Source: Aeromicrobium sp. Root344
Lineage (GTDB): Bacteria; Actinomycetota; Actinomycetes; Propionibacteriales; Nocardioidaceae
Assembly (NCBI RefSeq): GCF_001425755.1
Contig: NZ_LMDH01000001.1
Coordinates: 725,366-789,365 of the forward strand
Direction: 5' to 3'
Length of the DNA: 64,000 nt
Shown here: in pieces, positions 22,221 to 30,748 of the stretch
Position numbering within the stretch: position 1 is the first letter of the stretch
How the letters are laid out: each line of letters starts with the position of its first letter
Position numbers and translations under genes: made by a program
Notes under the pieces: generated by a model
What the model was told of the DNA's origin: nothing
The model's input: the letters and a program-made list of their open reading frames with translations, nothing else
Databases searched by the model: none

Positions 22221-22993
22221 ATCCCCTTCGGCGGCACGAGCTGGATGTAGATCGCCGAGATGAAGAAGTTGACGATGAACAAGAGAGTGAACGTGATGAC
22301 GACCGCCTCGTTGACCGCGTCACCGACGCCCTTGGGACCACCCTTGGCATTCATGCCCTTGTAGGCCGCGACGATGGCCGCGATGAAGCCGAAGATCAGC
22401 GCTTTGACCATACCTTGATAGAGGTCTGGTAGCTGGGCGAGCGCCGTGAAGGACGCCAGGTAGGCGCCGGGGGTGCCGTCCTGCAGCACGACGTTGAAGA
22501 CGTAGCCGCCGGCGACGCCGACGACCGTGACGAGTCCGTTGAGGAAGACCGCGACGAGCATGCAGGCCAGGACGCGGGGCACGACCAGTCGCTGGATCGG
22601 GTCGATGCCGAGCACCATCATGGCGTCGAGCTCCTCGCGGATCCGGCGGGCACCGAAGTCGGCGGCGATCGCCGAGCCGGCGGCCCCGGCGATCAGGAGC
22701 GCACACGCGATCGGGCCGGCCTCACGGACGACCGCGAGGACTGCGGCCGAACCGGTGAACGACTGCGCGCCGAACTGCTTGATGAGCCCGCCGACCTGCA
22801 GCGCGATGACGGCACCGAACGGAATCGAGACGAACGCGGTCGGGACGATCGTGACCTTGACGATGAACCAGGCCTGGAGCAGGAACTCCTTGAGCTGGAA
22901 CGGTCGACGGAACAACGCGACGAGCACGTCCAGCATGAAGGCGAACAGGTTGCCGGCAACCCTCGCGGGTCCGGCGACAACAGCAGCGGTCAC
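22217..22993 (-). CDS. MlaE/YrbE-type ABC permease, YrbEA
   Basis: A 258-residue MlaE-family permease, with the coupling segment IREELDAMMVLGIDP and about six membrane helices. I chose GTG at 22993, which has GGAGG 7 nt upstream and gives the usual family length; the longer frame to 23176 would run back into the ATPase gene. Between this start and the ATPase stop (23073) are 79 bp containing a short alternating GCGAGCGCGAGCG stretch and no gene. Confidence 0.93.
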   Translation of the reverse strand: MTAAVVAGPARVAGNLFAFMLDVLVALFRRPFQLKEFLLQAWFIVKVTIVPTAFVSIPFGAVIALQVGGLIKQFGAQSFTGSAAVLAVVREAGPIACALLIAGAAGSAIAADFGARRIREELDAMMVLGIDPIQRLVVPRVLACMLVAVFLNGLVTVVGVAGGYVFNVVLQDGTPGAYLASFTALAQLPDLYQGMVKALIFGFIAAIVAAYKGMNAKGGPKGVGDAVNEAVVITFTLLFIVNFFISAIYIQLVPPKGM

Positions 22994-23072
22994 GCCACGA
23001 CCTCCGTCAAAAACCCACGATACGGAGGCAGCGGCGCGACTCCTGCCTGACTGTTCGTTCGCTCGCGCTCGC

Positions 23073-24032
23073 TCACGCAACACCGCCGGCAGCCAGCGGC
23101 GTCTTCTCTCCGAAGGAACCGGCAGGGGCGGTGACGCCGTTGTCGCGGCACCAGGCGCCGGGCTCGCGCTGGGCACGGCGGGGCCGGCCGTCGGACGGCT
23201 CGAGCTGCAGCGGCACGGGCGGCAGCGGGGGCATCTCGATGCCCTGCTCGGCCGCGAGCTCGTCGGCGTCCTTCTCCTCGGACATGCCGATCGGGCCGAC
23301 GGTCTGCGCGTTGAGGAACTGCGCCACGACGGGCTCGGACGACGTCAGCAGCATCTCGCGCGGACCGAACATCGCGAGGTGGCGGTGGTAGAGCAGGCCG
23401 ATGTTGTCCGGCACCGTGCGCGCGGTGTTGACGTCGTGCGTCACGATCAGGAACGTCGCATCGATCTGCGCGTTGAGGTCGATGAAGAGCTGGTTGATGT
23501 AGGACGTACGGACCGGGTCGAGCCCGGAGTCGGGCTCGTCGATCAGCAGGATCTCGGGATCGAGGACCAGGGCGCGGGCCAGTCCGGCGCGCTTGCGCAT
23601 GCCACCGGAGATCTCGCCGGGCAGCTTGTTCTCGGCACCGACCAGGCCAGTGAGCTCCATCTTGTCCATGACGATCTGGCGGATCTCGGACTCGGACTTC
23701 TTGGTGTGCTCGCGCAACGGGAACGCCACGTTGTCGAACAGGTCCATCGAGCCGAACATCGCGCCGTCCTGGAACAGCACGCCGAACAGCTTGCGGATCT
23801 CGTAGAGCTCCTTCTCGGAGCAGTTGGCGATGTCCGTGCCCTCGATGTAGACGTGGCCCTCATTGGGCTTGAGCAACCCGATGAGCGTCTTGAGGAACAC
23901 CGACTTGCCGGTGCCGGACGGGCCGAGCATGACAGAGATCTCCCCTGCCGGAAGGGTCAGCGTGACGTCCTTCCAGATGAGTGAGCTACCGAACTTCTTG
24001 GTCAGCCCCTCGACGACGACTTCAACGCCCAC
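23073..24032 (-). CDS. ABC transporter ATPase for Mce lipid import (MceG/Mkl/MlaF-like)
   Basis: A 319-residue ATPase. It has Walker A GPSGTGKS (about residue 38), the MlaF/Mkl-type signature ISGGMRKRAGLARAL in place of the common LSGGQ, and Walker B LLIDEPDSGLDP. After the ATPase core (to about residue 255) comes a 65-residue Pro- and Arg-rich tail, as in mycobacterial MceG. In mycobacteria one mkl gene lies between rplL and rpoB and powers mce operons located elsewhere; here the ATPase leads its own complete operon at that same location. The start is GTG with a strong AAGGAGGGG upstream. Confidence 0.95.
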   Translation of the reverse strand: MGVEVVVEGLTKKFGSSLIWKDVTLTLPAGEISVMLGPSGTGKSVFLKTLIGLLKPNEGHVYIEGTDIANCSEKELYEIRKLFGVLFQDGAMFGSMDLFDNVAFPLREHTKKSESEIRQIVMDKMELTGLVGAENKLPGEISGGMRKRAGLARALVLDPEILLIDEPDSGLDPVRTSYINQLFIDLNAQIDATFLIVTHDVNTARTVPDNIGLLYHRHLAMFGPREMLLTSSEPVVAQFLNAQTVGPIGMSEEKDADELAAEQGIEMPPLPPVPLQLEPSDGRPRRAQREPGAWCRDNGVTAPAGSFGEKTPLAAGGVA

Positions 24033-24258
24033 GGTCGGCCCCTCCTTGCTTGCCGTGGTCTGCCGGCGAGTGCCGGCCGAACTACATCAATCCTAGGCCG
24101 GTGTGACCGCAGACACAGAGAGTAACGAGATATGGCAACCGAGGTTACGCTCCCGCACGCCTGGTGACTCGCCGGTAACTAACCGAAGGATCCGGTGAAA
24201 CATACCCCATGTAACTCTGGGTGACAATCGTGACCCACGTCACCCCTGGACAGACAAA
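24033..24258 (-). promoter_or_regulatory. Leader and probable promoter region of the mce operon
   Basis: These 226 bp between rplL's terminator and mkl hold no gene. On the minus strand TAGGAT (24095-24090) is a possible -10, about 55 nt before the start; its -35 is weak. Further upstream are an inverted repeat GGGTGAC/GTCACCC (24219-24225 and 24239-24245) and AT-richer DNA, which could bind a regulator. No TetR-type (KstR-like) box is recognised. Confidence 0.35.
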
Positions 24259-24284
24259 AGCGCCCCTCCCGAAGGAGGGGCGCT
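24259..24284 (-). terminator. Rho-independent terminator after rplL
   Basis: On the minus strand AGCGCCCCTCC, a TTCG tetraloop and GGAGGGGCGCT form an 11-bp perfect stem followed by TTTTG. It separates the rplJL unit from the mce operon. Confidence 0.9.
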
Positions 24285-24306
24285 CTTGAATGGATTCAGC
24301 GACGAG

Positions 24307-24699
24307 TCACTTGACGGTGACGCTGGCGCCGGCGGCCTCGAGGGCCTCCTTGGCCTTGTCGGCAGCTTCCTTGTTGGCCTTCTCGAGGACAGGCTTCGGG
24401 GCGCCCTCGACGAGGTCCTTGGCCTCCTTGAGACCGAGGCCCGTGATCGTACGGACTTCCTTGATGACCTGGATCTTCTTGTCGCCGGCACCCTCGAGGA
24501 TGACGTCGAACTCGTCCTGGTCAGCAGCAGCCTCGCCACCGGCGGCAGCGCCACCAGCAGCAGGAGCGGCGGCCGCGGCAACCGGAGCGGCCGCGGTGAC
24601 GTCGAACGTGTCCTCGAACTCCTTCACGAACTCGGAGAGCTCGATGAGGGTCATTTCCTTGAATGCATCCAGCAGATCGCCGGTGCTGAGCTTCGCCAT
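24307..24699 (-). CDS. rplL: 50S ribosomal protein L7/L12
   Basis: A 130-residue stalk protein that recruits translation GTPases. It has an N-terminal dimerisation helix pair (about residues 1-35), an Ala/Gly-rich hinge (about 36-60) and the conserved C-terminal domain with [20 protein letters not shown]. The gene is 54 bp after rplJ, and a GGAAGGACGCC stretch with the Shine-Dalgarno precedes the ATG. It is followed by a terminator rather than by rpoB. Confidence 0.99.
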   Translation of the reverse strand: MAKLSTGDLLDAFKEMTLIELSEFVKEFEDTFDVTAAAPVAAAAAPAAGGAAAGGEAAADQDEFDVILEGAGDKKIQVIKEVRTITGLGLKEAKDLVEGAPKPVLEKANKEAADKAKEALEAAGASVTVK

Positions 24700-24753
24700 G
24701 GTGGCGTCCTTCCGTTATGAGACCCCGAGGGGGTCCCGATGTGAATCGGGCTT

Positions 24754-25419
24754 TCAGCCCTCGGTCGTCTCGGCGTCGGCAGACGCTTCGACAGGGGCGG
24801 CGTCGGCGGGTGCCTCGGCCGGGGTTTCTGCTTCCGCCGACTCGGCCACGGGGGCCTCCTCGACAGGGGCAGCAGGCGCGGGGCCGGCTGCCAGAACCGA
24901 CGGGTCGCTCTCGGCCTTCGCCTGCAGGGCACCCAGAACTCGGGCGGCCTGCGACAGCGGGGCGTTGAACAGCGACGCGGCGTTCGTCAGGCTGGCCTTC
25001 ATGCCACCTGCGAGCTTGGCGAGGAGGACCTCGCGCGACTCGAGGTCGGCCAGCTTGTTGATCTCGTCAGCAGTGAGGATCTTCCCGTCGAGGAAGCCCC
25101 CCTTGATGATGAGTGGCGTGTTGGCCTTCGCGAAGTCACGCAGACCCTTGGCCGCTTCCACCGCATCGCCCTTGATGAAGGCGATGGCGGTCGGACCGGT
25201 GAGGAGATCGGTGTCGATCTCCACTCCTGCGTCCTTGGCGGCGATCTTGGTCAGCGTGTTCTTGGCGACGGCATAGCTCACGTTCGCACCGAGAGTGCGC
25301 CGCAGTTCCTGCAGCTGCTTCACGGTGAGACCGCGGTACTCGGTGAGAACAGCGCCATTCGACTCGCGGAAGTTTTCCGCGAGCTCGGCAACGGCGGCTG
25401 TCTTGTCCGGGTTTGCCAT
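24754..25419 (-). CDS. rplJ: 50S ribosomal protein L10
   Basis: A 221-residue L10, the stalk base that carries L12 dimers. The start is the ATG at 25419 (MANPDKT) with GGAAGGAG upstream; the frame upstream to 25539 is non-coding leader. The rRNA-binding N-terminal domain covers about residues 1-130. The C-terminal helix is followed by an unusually long Ala/Glu/Pro-rich acidic tail (about 178-221). The 5' leader contains two hairpins and is probably the site of L10 autoregulation. Confidence 0.98.
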   Translation of the reverse strand: MANPDKTAAVAELAENFRESNGAVLTEYRGLTVKQLQELRRTLGANVSYAVAKNTLTKIAAKDAGVEIDTDLLTGPTAIAFIKGDAVEAAKGLRDFAKANTPLIIKGGFLDGKILTADEINKLADLESREVLLAKLAGGMKASLTNAASLFNAPLSQAARVLGALQAKAESDPSVLAAGPAPAAPVEEAPVAESAEAETPAEAPADAAPVEASADAETTEG

Positions 25420-25433
25420 GGGTCTCCTTCCAG

Positions 25434-25519
25434 CACATGGGTCCATCCGACGACTGCGATCCCATGTGCGTACACGGGCCCGACACGAAAAAACGTCCCG
25501 GCGCAAGGCACGGGACGTT
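25434..25519 (-). promoter_or_regulatory. rplJL leader: L10-type stem-loop and attenuator-like hairpin
   Basis: Reading along the minus strand, the first hairpin has arms AACGTCCCG (25519-25511) and CGGGACGTT (25500-25492), then a run of six U (ending at 25488): a textbook intrinsic terminator placed before, not after, the gene. A second stem CACATGGG/CCCATGTG (25468-25461 with 25441-25434, 19-nt loop) ends just before the Shine-Dalgarno. Such leaders let free L10-L12 repress its own mRNA; attenuation by the first hairpin is inferred. The rest of 25520-25676 shows no gene. Confidence 0.65.
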
Positions 25520-25676
25520 GAAAGGACCAACATTCGCAACCTGCGCGGGCCGCCCTTCCGGGCGCTTCGTGCGACTCTCGCGAGTCACCGACCAGCGGTC
25601 TTCGGTAGGTCCAGAATAGGGCACGGCGGGACGGCGACCAAATTGGCGAACCCGAGGCCGCCTGCGGCCGGACGCA

Positions 25677-25707
25677 CGAGAGCCCCCGACGCGGTCGAGG
25701 GCTCTCG
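25677..25707 (-). terminator. Terminator after the LppX/LprG-like lipoprotein gene
   Basis: Inverted repeat CGAGAGCCC/GGGCTCTCG (9-bp arms, 13-nt loop), 17 bp after the stop of the lipoprotein gene. The same stem core recurs at 26631 and 38839. Confidence 0.75.
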
Positions 25708-25724
25708 CGGTGGCGTGGTGGCGG

Positions 25725-26537
25725 TCAGCCGGCAGCGGGCGCACCCAGCTGGCTGAGGTCCTTGTCCGAGATCTCTCCGGCCGACGGTGCCTTGATGTCG
25801 ACCGAGTCGCCCCACTTGGAGTAGTCGATCGTCGACGTCGACCCGGCGAGGTCGAACTCCATGCGACGCGGCAGGTTGTCGGCGCCGATGAACATCGTGT
25901 AGACGATCGTGTCGGGGACCTGGGCCTTGGATGCCTCGGGCAGCTCCATGAGCGACTTGATCTTGCTCGTGTCGACCGTCACGACGTACGGCTGCGCGTC
26001 GACGCCGTCGATCTTCTGCGGCTTGCCCTTCTTCTCGAAGGACTTCATGGCCTCCTTGAACTGCTCCATCTGCTTCGACGGGTCCATCTGGTCCATGATC
26101 TGCCCGTACTGCTGGGCGAACGGGTTGCTCTTGTCCTTGAGGTCGATCTTCAGGAACTTGTTGTCGCTCATCGCGCCCATGTTCATGTAGAAGACCTGGT
26201 CGACGAGGCGCATGTCGGCCTGGATCGAGCCGAGGTCCATCGTCATCGCCACCGACGTGTCCGCGGCCGACGTGCCGAACTCGGCGTCGCCCTTGGCCTT
26301 GAACGACTGGCCGCCGGCACCGATCGTCATGTCGATGTGGGTGGACTTGGCCTTGACCTGCGAGTCGCCGATGACCTGCGCGAAGTTGGCCTGCGTCAGC
26401 GTCGTCTTGCTTCCACCGCCGGAGGGCGAGTCGGCCTTGTCGCCGTCGGAGCCGTCGCTGCCGCCACAGGCCGACAGGGACAGGCCGGCGAGCAGCACGG
26501 TCGCGACGACGGATGTCAATTTCCTCGAGAACGTCAT
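25725..26537 (-). CDS. LppX/LprAFG-family lipoprotein
   Basis: A 270-residue exported lipoprotein with lipobox LSLSAC (Cys24), a Gly/Ser/Asp-rich linker, and a beta-sheet domain resembling LppX/LprG-type lipoproteins. Those carry lipids or glycolipids across the periplasm-like space in mycobacteria. Supporting segments are THIDMTIGAGGQSFKAKGD and the repeated VFYMNMGAM / LKIDLKD strands. The gene interrupts the usual rplA-rplJ order but has its own promoter (TATGCT 6 nt before the ATG) and terminator. With an mce operon 1.7 kb away, a role in lipid transfer to the envelope is a reasonable guess, not shown. Confidence 0.8.
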   Translation of the reverse strand: MTFSRKLTSVVATVLLAGLSLSACGGSDGSDGDKADSPSGGGSKTTLTQANFAQVIGDSQVKAKSTHIDMTIGAGGQSFKAKGDAEFGTSAADTSVAMTMDLGSIQADMRLVDQVFYMNMGAMSDNKFLKIDLKDKSNPFAQQYGQIMDQMDPSKQMEQFKEAMKSFEKKGKPQKIDGVDAQPYVVTVDTSKIKSLMELPEASKAQVPDTIVYTMFIGADNLPRRMEFDLAGSTSTIDYSKWGDSVDIKAPSAGEISDKDLSQLGAPAAG

Positions 26538-26543
26538 GCCCCG

Positions 26544-26549
26544 AGCATA
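26544..26549 (-). promoter_or_regulatory. TATGCT -10 of a probable leaderless promoter
   Basis: On the minus strand TATGCT is followed by six nt (CGGGGC) and then the lipoprotein ATG at 26537, with no Shine-Dalgarno. Confidence 0.5.
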
Positions 26550-26629
26550 GGAGGCGGACAGTGTGTCGGAAAGGCTGGGCTCGAAGGACGCCCGGTCCAG
26601 TCGACCACGGCAGGCGCTGGCCGCGACGC

Positions 26630-26663
26630 ACGAGAGCCCCCGGCAGGTGCCGGGGGCTCTCGT
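26630..26663 (-). terminator. Rho-independent terminator after rplA
   Basis: Perfect inverted repeat with 16-bp arms (left arm ACGAGAGCCCCCGGCA) and a 2-nt loop, 21 bp after the rplA stop. It closes the secE-nusG-rplK-rplA unit and isolates the lipoprotein gene. Confidence 0.85.
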
Positions 26664-26684
26664 GACGTGGTGTGTCTGGGAGGC

Positions 26685-27398
26685 TCAGGCCTCGTCGACG
26701 GAGTAAGCCTTGGTGCGGCTCGGGTCGACCGGCACGCCGGGACCGTTGGTCGTGGAGACCGTGATCTTCTTGACGTAGCGGCCCTTGGAGCTCGCGGGCT
26801 TCAGGCGCAGGACCTCGTCGAGAGCGGCGCCGTAGTTGTCGGCGAGCTGCTCGGCGGTGAACGACGCCTTGCCGATCACGAAGTGCAGGTTGGCGTGGCG
26901 ATCGACGCGGAACTCGATCTTGCCGCCCTTGATGTCGTTGACGGCCTTGGTGACGTCAGGCGTCACGGTGCCCGTCTTGGGGTTCGGCATGAGGTTGCGC
27001 GGGCCCAGGACGCGGCCGAGGCGGCCGACCTTGCCCATCATGTCGGGCGTCGCGACGACGGCGTCGAAGTCGAGCCAGCCCTCGTTGACCTTGTCGACCA
27101 GCTCGTCGGCGCCGACGAAGTCTGCGCCGGCCTCACGTGCTGCATCGGCGTTGGCGCCGGTGGCGAAGACCAGGACCCGTGCGGTCTTGCCGGTGCCGTG
27201 AGGGAGGTTGACGGTGCCGCGCACCATCTGGTCGGCCTTGCGGGGGTCGACGCCGAGCCGGATGGAGACATCCACCGTCGAGTCGTACGCCTTGCTCCCC
27301 GACTCCTTGGCCAGCGTGGTGGCCTGGAGTGGTGTGTAGAGGTTGCTCTTGTCGATCTTGTCGGCGACCTGTCGGTACGCCTTGCTGTGCTGTGCCAT
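26685..27398 (-). CDS. rplA: 50S ribosomal protein L1
   Basis: A 237-residue L1, full length. Conserved segments include [24 protein letters not shown] is represented here by its core RKADQMVRG, then [16 protein letters not shown] and [10 protein letters not shown] in the rRNA-binding region. L1 binds 23S rRNA at the L1 stalk and in many bacteria represses its own rplK-rplA mRNA. It lies 83 bp after rplK with GAAGGAAGACC before the ATG. Confidence 0.99.
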   Translation of the reverse strand: MAQHSKAYRQVADKIDKSNLYTPLQATTLAKESGSKAYDSTVDVSIRLGVDPRKADQMVRGTVNLPHGTGKTARVLVFATGANADAAREAGADFVGADELVDKVNEGWLDFDAVVATPDMMGKVGRLGRVLGPRNLMPNPKTGTVTPDVTKAVNDIKGGKIEFRVDRHANLHFVIGKASFTAEQLADNYGAALDEVLRLKPASSKGRYVKKITVSTTNGPGVPVDPSRTKAYSVDEA

Positions 27399-27481
27399 CT
27401 CTGGTCTTCCTTCTGTGTGAACCAGTTGTGGTCTGAACGGGCCCAGCGGGCCCTGCCACGTACTGCTTGGGTGAGGTGTTG

Positions 27482-27910
27482 CTAGTCCGTCGTGACGCCC
27501 ATCGAGCGCGCAGTGCCCTCGACGATCTTCATGGCGGCATCGATGTCGGTCGCGTTGAGGTCCGGCATCTTGGTCGTGGCGATCTCGCGGATCTGGTCCT
27601 TGGAGATCTTGCCGACCTTGTCCTTGTGCGGAACAGGCGAGCCCTTCTGCAGTCCGGCAGCCTTCTTGATCAGCTCAGCCGCAGGCGGCGTCTTGGTGAT
27701 GAAGCTGAACGTCCGGTCTTCGTAGATCGTGATCTCGACCGGGACGACGTTGCCACGCATGGCTTCTGTGGCCGAGTTGTAGGCCTTGCAGAACTCCATG
27801 ATGTTGACGCCGTGGGGGCCGAGCGCGGTGCCGACGGGCGGCGCCGGGTTGGCCATACCGGCCTGCAGCTGCACCTTGACGATGGCTGCGACTTTCTTCT
27901 TGGGAGGCAT
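27482..27910 (-). CDS. rplK: 50S ribosomal protein L11
   Basis: A 142-residue L11 of standard length. It begins [15 protein letters not shown] and has the thiostrepton-region Pro-rich segment [17 protein letters not shown] and the C-terminal rRNA-binding part ending in MGVTTD. It supports GTPase activity on the ribosome and stringent-factor activation. AAGGACCC upstream gives the ribosome site. Confidence 0.99.
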   Translation of the reverse strand: MPPKKKVAAIVKVQLQAGMANPAPPVGTALGPHGVNIMEFCKAYNSATEAMRGNVVPVEITIYEDRTFSFITKTPPAAELIKKAAGLQKGSPVPHKDKVGKISKDQIREIATTKMPDLNATDIDAAMKIVEGTARSMGVTTD

Positions 27911-27961
27911 TTCTCGGGTCCTTGACTACTGAATGGTTGGTGCTGATGAGAACCGGTTGGC

Positions 27962-28828
27962 TCAGACCTTCTGGATCTGGGTGAAGCTGAGCTCGACCGG
28001 GGTTTCGCGGCCGAAGATCTCCACGAGGGCCTTGACCCTCTGTGCGTCGATGTTGATCTCCGTGATGGTCGCGTGCAGCGTGGCGAACGGGCCATCGACG
28101 ACCATGACGGAGTCGCCGACGGAGAAGTCGGTGAACTCGACCTTGGAGGCCTTCGCCTGCTGCTGATCGGGGGTGTCGGTCGCGGTTGCGACTTCTGCCT
28201 CCACTGCCGGGGCGAGCATGCTCTCGACCTCGGCAAGACTGAGGGGTACGGGCTGGTGGGAGTTGCCCACGAACCCGGTGACGGACGGCGTGTGGCGGAC
28301 GACGCCCCACGACTCGTCGGTGAGGTCCATGCGGACCAGGACGTAGCCGGGGAGGACCGTGCGCTTGACGAGCTTGCGCTGGCCGTTCTTGATCTCGGCG
28401 ACCTCTTCGGTGGGCACGACGACCTCGAAGATGTAGTCCTCGGCGTTGAGCGAGGTCACCCGGTTCTCCAGGTTGGACTTCACCCGCTTCTCCATGCCGG
28501 AGTAGGTGTGGACGACGTACCAGTCGCCGATCTGGTTGTGCAGGCGGTCGCGGAACTCCTGGAGCGCGTCGGCGACCGGCTCGTCCTCGGCGGGGACGTC
28601 CTCGGTCGGCGTCTCGTCGACGGCGTCCTCAGCGGCGACGTCCTCGACACCTTCGTCGTCGACGACGGCCTCGACGGGTGCGATCGAGTCCTCGGCGGGT
28701 GCGTCGTCGGCCTCGGCCTCGGGCGCCTCCGTCTCGGCTGCGACGTCCTCGGCAGCAGGGGTCGACGGCTCGAGCTCTTCGACCTCGTCGGTCTCGGAGC
28801 TGGTCTGCGGGTCGATGCCTTGAGTCAC
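27962..28828 (-). CDS. nusG: Transcription termination/antitermination factor NusG
   Basis: A 288-residue NusG. Residues 1-95 are a very acidic Glu/Ala/Asp extension common in actinobacteria. The NGN domain (about 100-215) has [19 protein letters not shown] and [11 protein letters not shown]. The C-terminal KOW domain (about 235-288) has [19 protein letters not shown]. NusG binds RNA polymerase and links it to Rho and the ribosome. The start is GTG with AAAGGA upstream; it is 16 bp after secE. Confidence 0.98.
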   Translation of the reverse strand: MTQGIDPQTSSETDEVEELEPSTPAAEDVAAETEAPEAEADDAPAEDSIAPVEAVVDDEGVEDVAAEDAVDETPTEDVPAEDEPVADALQEFRDRLHNQIGDWYVVHTYSGMEKRVKSNLENRVTSLNAEDYIFEVVVPTEEVAEIKNGQRKLVKRTVLPGYVLVRMDLTDESWGVVRHTPSVTGFVGNSHQPVPLSLAEVESMLAPAVEAEVATATDTPDQQQAKASKVEFTDFSVGDSVMVVDGPFATLHATITEINIDAQRVKALVEIFGRETPVELSFTQIQKV

Positions 28829-28844
28829 AAAATTCCTTTGGTTG

Positions 28845-29066
28845 CTACGCGAAGATCCAGAAAGCGGCCTTGCCGAACCCGTAGTCGAGTCCAGCCACGA
28901 TGGCCATCATGAAGAGCACGAAGACGAGGACGACCCAGAAGTAGTTGACCACCTGGGGGCGAGTCGGCCAGACCACCTTGCGGAGCTCGGCGATCACCTG
29001 TCGGTAGAACGTGATCGGCGACGTGCGTTTGCCGGACGTGCCGGCCAGCTCGTGACGGTCGCTCAC
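28845..29066 (-). CDS. secE: Protein translocase subunit SecE
   Basis: A 73-residue single-span SecE. It has a polar head, the conserved amphipathic segment [20 protein letters not shown] and one membrane helix. It clamps the SecY channel. The start is GTG with GAAGGAG upstream. A tRNA-Trp gene lies 36 bp upstream on the same strand; rpmG, often close to secE in actinobacteria, is 4.6 kb away here. Confidence 0.98.
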   Translation of the reverse strand: MSDRHELAGTSGKRTSPITFYRQVIAELRKVVWPTRPQVVNYFWVVLVFVLFMMAIVAGLDYGFGKAAFWIFA

Positions 29067-29101
29067 GGTACTCCTTCGTTGTGCTTCGTTGTCATGTCTC
29101 G

Positions 29102-29174
29102 CAGGGCACGAGGGACTTGAACCCCCAACCTTCGGTTTTGGAGACCGATGCTCTGCCAGTTGAGCTAGTGCCCT
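29102..29174 (-). tRNA. tRNA-Trp (CCA)
   Basis: A 73-nt cloverleaf: acceptor AGGGCAC/GTGCCCT with discriminator G, D-arm with AGCTCAACTGGCAGAGC, anticodon loop CTCCAAA giving CCA, and T-arm GGGGGTTCAAGTCCC. CCA is not encoded. Confidence 0.98.
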
Positions 29175-29320
29175 CAGTCGAATTCCATCCCAGGGTCAAA
29201 CCTGATGAGGGCATGACGATCTAGAGTGAATATTCACCGGTGGGTCAAGTGTACGTGGTGCGCCCCGCCCTCGTCGAACCGAGGCCCGCGCCCCAAAAAC
29301 CTGAGTCTTTCCTCATGTTT

Positions 29321-29326
29321 TAGCAT
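29321..29326 (+). promoter_or_regulatory. TAGCAT -10 of a probable leaderless promoter (malic enzyme)
   Basis: TAGCAT is followed by GGTGGC (6 nt) and then the ATG at 29333, with no Shine-Dalgarno at a usable distance. Confidence 0.5.
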
Positions 29327-29332
29327 GGTGGC

Positions 29333-30730
29333 ATGCCCACTGCACCCAGCATCTCCTACTCGATCACGATCCGACTCGAGGTGCCGTCCGGCGGATCGGC
29401 GGTCAGTGAGCTCACGACGACCGTCGAGCGTACGGGCGGGATCGTCACCGCCCTCGACGTCACGGCGTCCGGCGCCGAAGCGCTGCGCATCGACCTCACC
29501 TGCGCCGCGTCCGACACCGACCACGCAGCCCTCATCGTCTCGGCGCTCGAGGCGATCAGCGACGTCAAGGTCGAGAAGGTCTCGGACCGCACGTTCCTCA
29601 TGCACCTCGGCGGCGTCATCGAGACCGCGACGAAGCATCCGCTGCGCAACCGCGACGACCTCTCGATGATCTACACGCCCGGCGTCGCGCGCATCTGCAT
29701 GGCGATCGCCGCCGACAAGGAGGACGCCCGCCGCCTGACGGTCAAGCGCAACAGCGTCGCGGTCGTCAGCGACGGCTCGGCCGTGCTGGGCCTCGGCAAC
29801 ATCGGCCCGCACGCCGCGATGCCCGTCATGGAGGGCAAGGCGGCGCTGTTCAAGGGCTTCGCCGACATCGATGCCTGGCCCATCTGCCTGGACACGCAGG
29901 ACGTCGACCAGATCGTGGAGACGGTTGCGGCGATCTCCCCCGGCTTCGCCGGCATCAACCTCGAGGACATCTCGGCGCCTCGCTGCTTCGAGATCGAGGC
30001 ACGCCTGCGCGAACGCCTCGACATCCCGGTGTTCCATGACGACCAGCACGGCACCGCGGTCGTCGTCCTCGCGGCTCTGCGCAACGCTCTCCAGGTCGTG
30101 GGCAAGGACATCGGCACGGCGCGCATCGTGCTGGCCGGAGCGGGCGCCGCCGGCACCGCGGTCCTCAAGGTGCTCATGCACGCCGGCGCGAAGCACCTCG
30201 TGGTGTGCGACGTCCAGGGCGTCGTGCACGAGGGACGTGAAGGGCTCGACGAGTCGCTGCAGTGGATCGCCGACAACACCAATGCCGGCCAGCTCACCGG
30301 CACGCTGCGCGAGGCACTGCCGGGCGCTGACGTCTTCATCGGCGTGAGTGCACCCAACCTGCTCAACGCCCAGGACATCGAGGGCATGGCCGACGACTCG
30401 ATCGTCTTCGCGCTCGCCAACCCCGACCCGGAGATCGACCCGGCGATCGCCCGGCAGCACGCCAGGGTCGTCGCGACGGGCCGCTCCGACTATCCCAACC
30501 AGATCAACAACGTGCTGGCGTTCCCCGGGATCTTCCGCGGCCTGCTCGACGCGCAGAGCCACGGCATCGGCATGGACATCCTGCTGGCGGCGGCCGAGGC
30601 CATCGCCGGCAGCGTGACGGCCGACGAGCTCAACGCCAACTACATCGTGCCGAGCGTGTTCCACGCCGACGTGCACAAGCGGGTTGCCGCAGCGGTGCGC
30701 AAGGCGGCGGAGGCTGCTGACAAGGAGTGA
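29333..30730 (+). CDS. NAD-dependent malic enzyme with N-terminal ACT-like domain
   Basis: A 465-residue enzyme that oxidatively decarboxylates malate to pyruvate. The N-terminal part (about residues 8-90) looks like an ACT regulatory domain. The catalytic domain contains MIYTPGVARIC, VVSDGSAVLGLGNIGP (with the general acid/base residues of the family) and the metal-site segment VFHDDQHGTAVVV. The NAD-binding Rossmann motif is VLAGAGAAGTAV (about 266-277). It lacks a C-terminal phosphotransacetylase domain, so it is the short form. It begins at ATG 29333, six nt after a -10 hexamer. The adenosine deaminase gene follows on the same strand, 18 bp later. Confidence 0.95.
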   Translation: MPTAPSISYSITIRLEVPSGGSAVSELTTTVERTGGIVTALDVTASGAEALRIDLTCAASDTDHAALIVSALEAISDVKVEKVSDRTFLMHLGGVIETATKHPLRNRDDLSMIYTPGVARICMAIAADKEDARRLTVKRNSVAVVSDGSAVLGLGNIGPHAAMPVMEGKAALFKGFADIDAWPICLDTQDVDQIVETVAAISPGFAGINLEDISAPRCFEIEARLRERLDIPVFHDDQHGTAVVVLAALRNALQVVGKDIGTARIVLAGAGAAGTAVLKVLMHAGAKHLVVCDVQGVVHEGREGLDESLQWIADNTNAGQLTGTLREALPGADVFIGVSAPNLLNAQDIEGMADDSIVFALANPDPEIDPAIARQHARVVATGRSDYPNQINNVLAFPGIFRGLLDAQSHGIGMDILLAAAEAIAGSVTADELNANYIVPSVFHADVHKRVAAAVRKAAEAADKE

Positions 30731-30748
30731 CAGAGGCCGACTGGCAGG

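Noticed and set aside
20160..22250. A 696-codon plus-strand frame opposite mceA and yrbEB
   Set aside because: Composition is Arg/Asp/Glu/Val repeats typical of antisense shadows in high-GC DNA; the minus strand holds clear MCE and MlaE proteins.
22994..23072. Short GCGAGCGCGAGCGAACGAA-like stretch between mkl and yrbEA as a mobile repeat
   Set aside because: I found no second copy in the window and it is too short and simple to support an element.
29175..29332. Possible small gene between tRNA-Trp and malic enzyme
   Set aside because: No frame with a start signal and plausible composition is visible; the stretch contains only the malic enzyme -10 and the tRNA upstream region.
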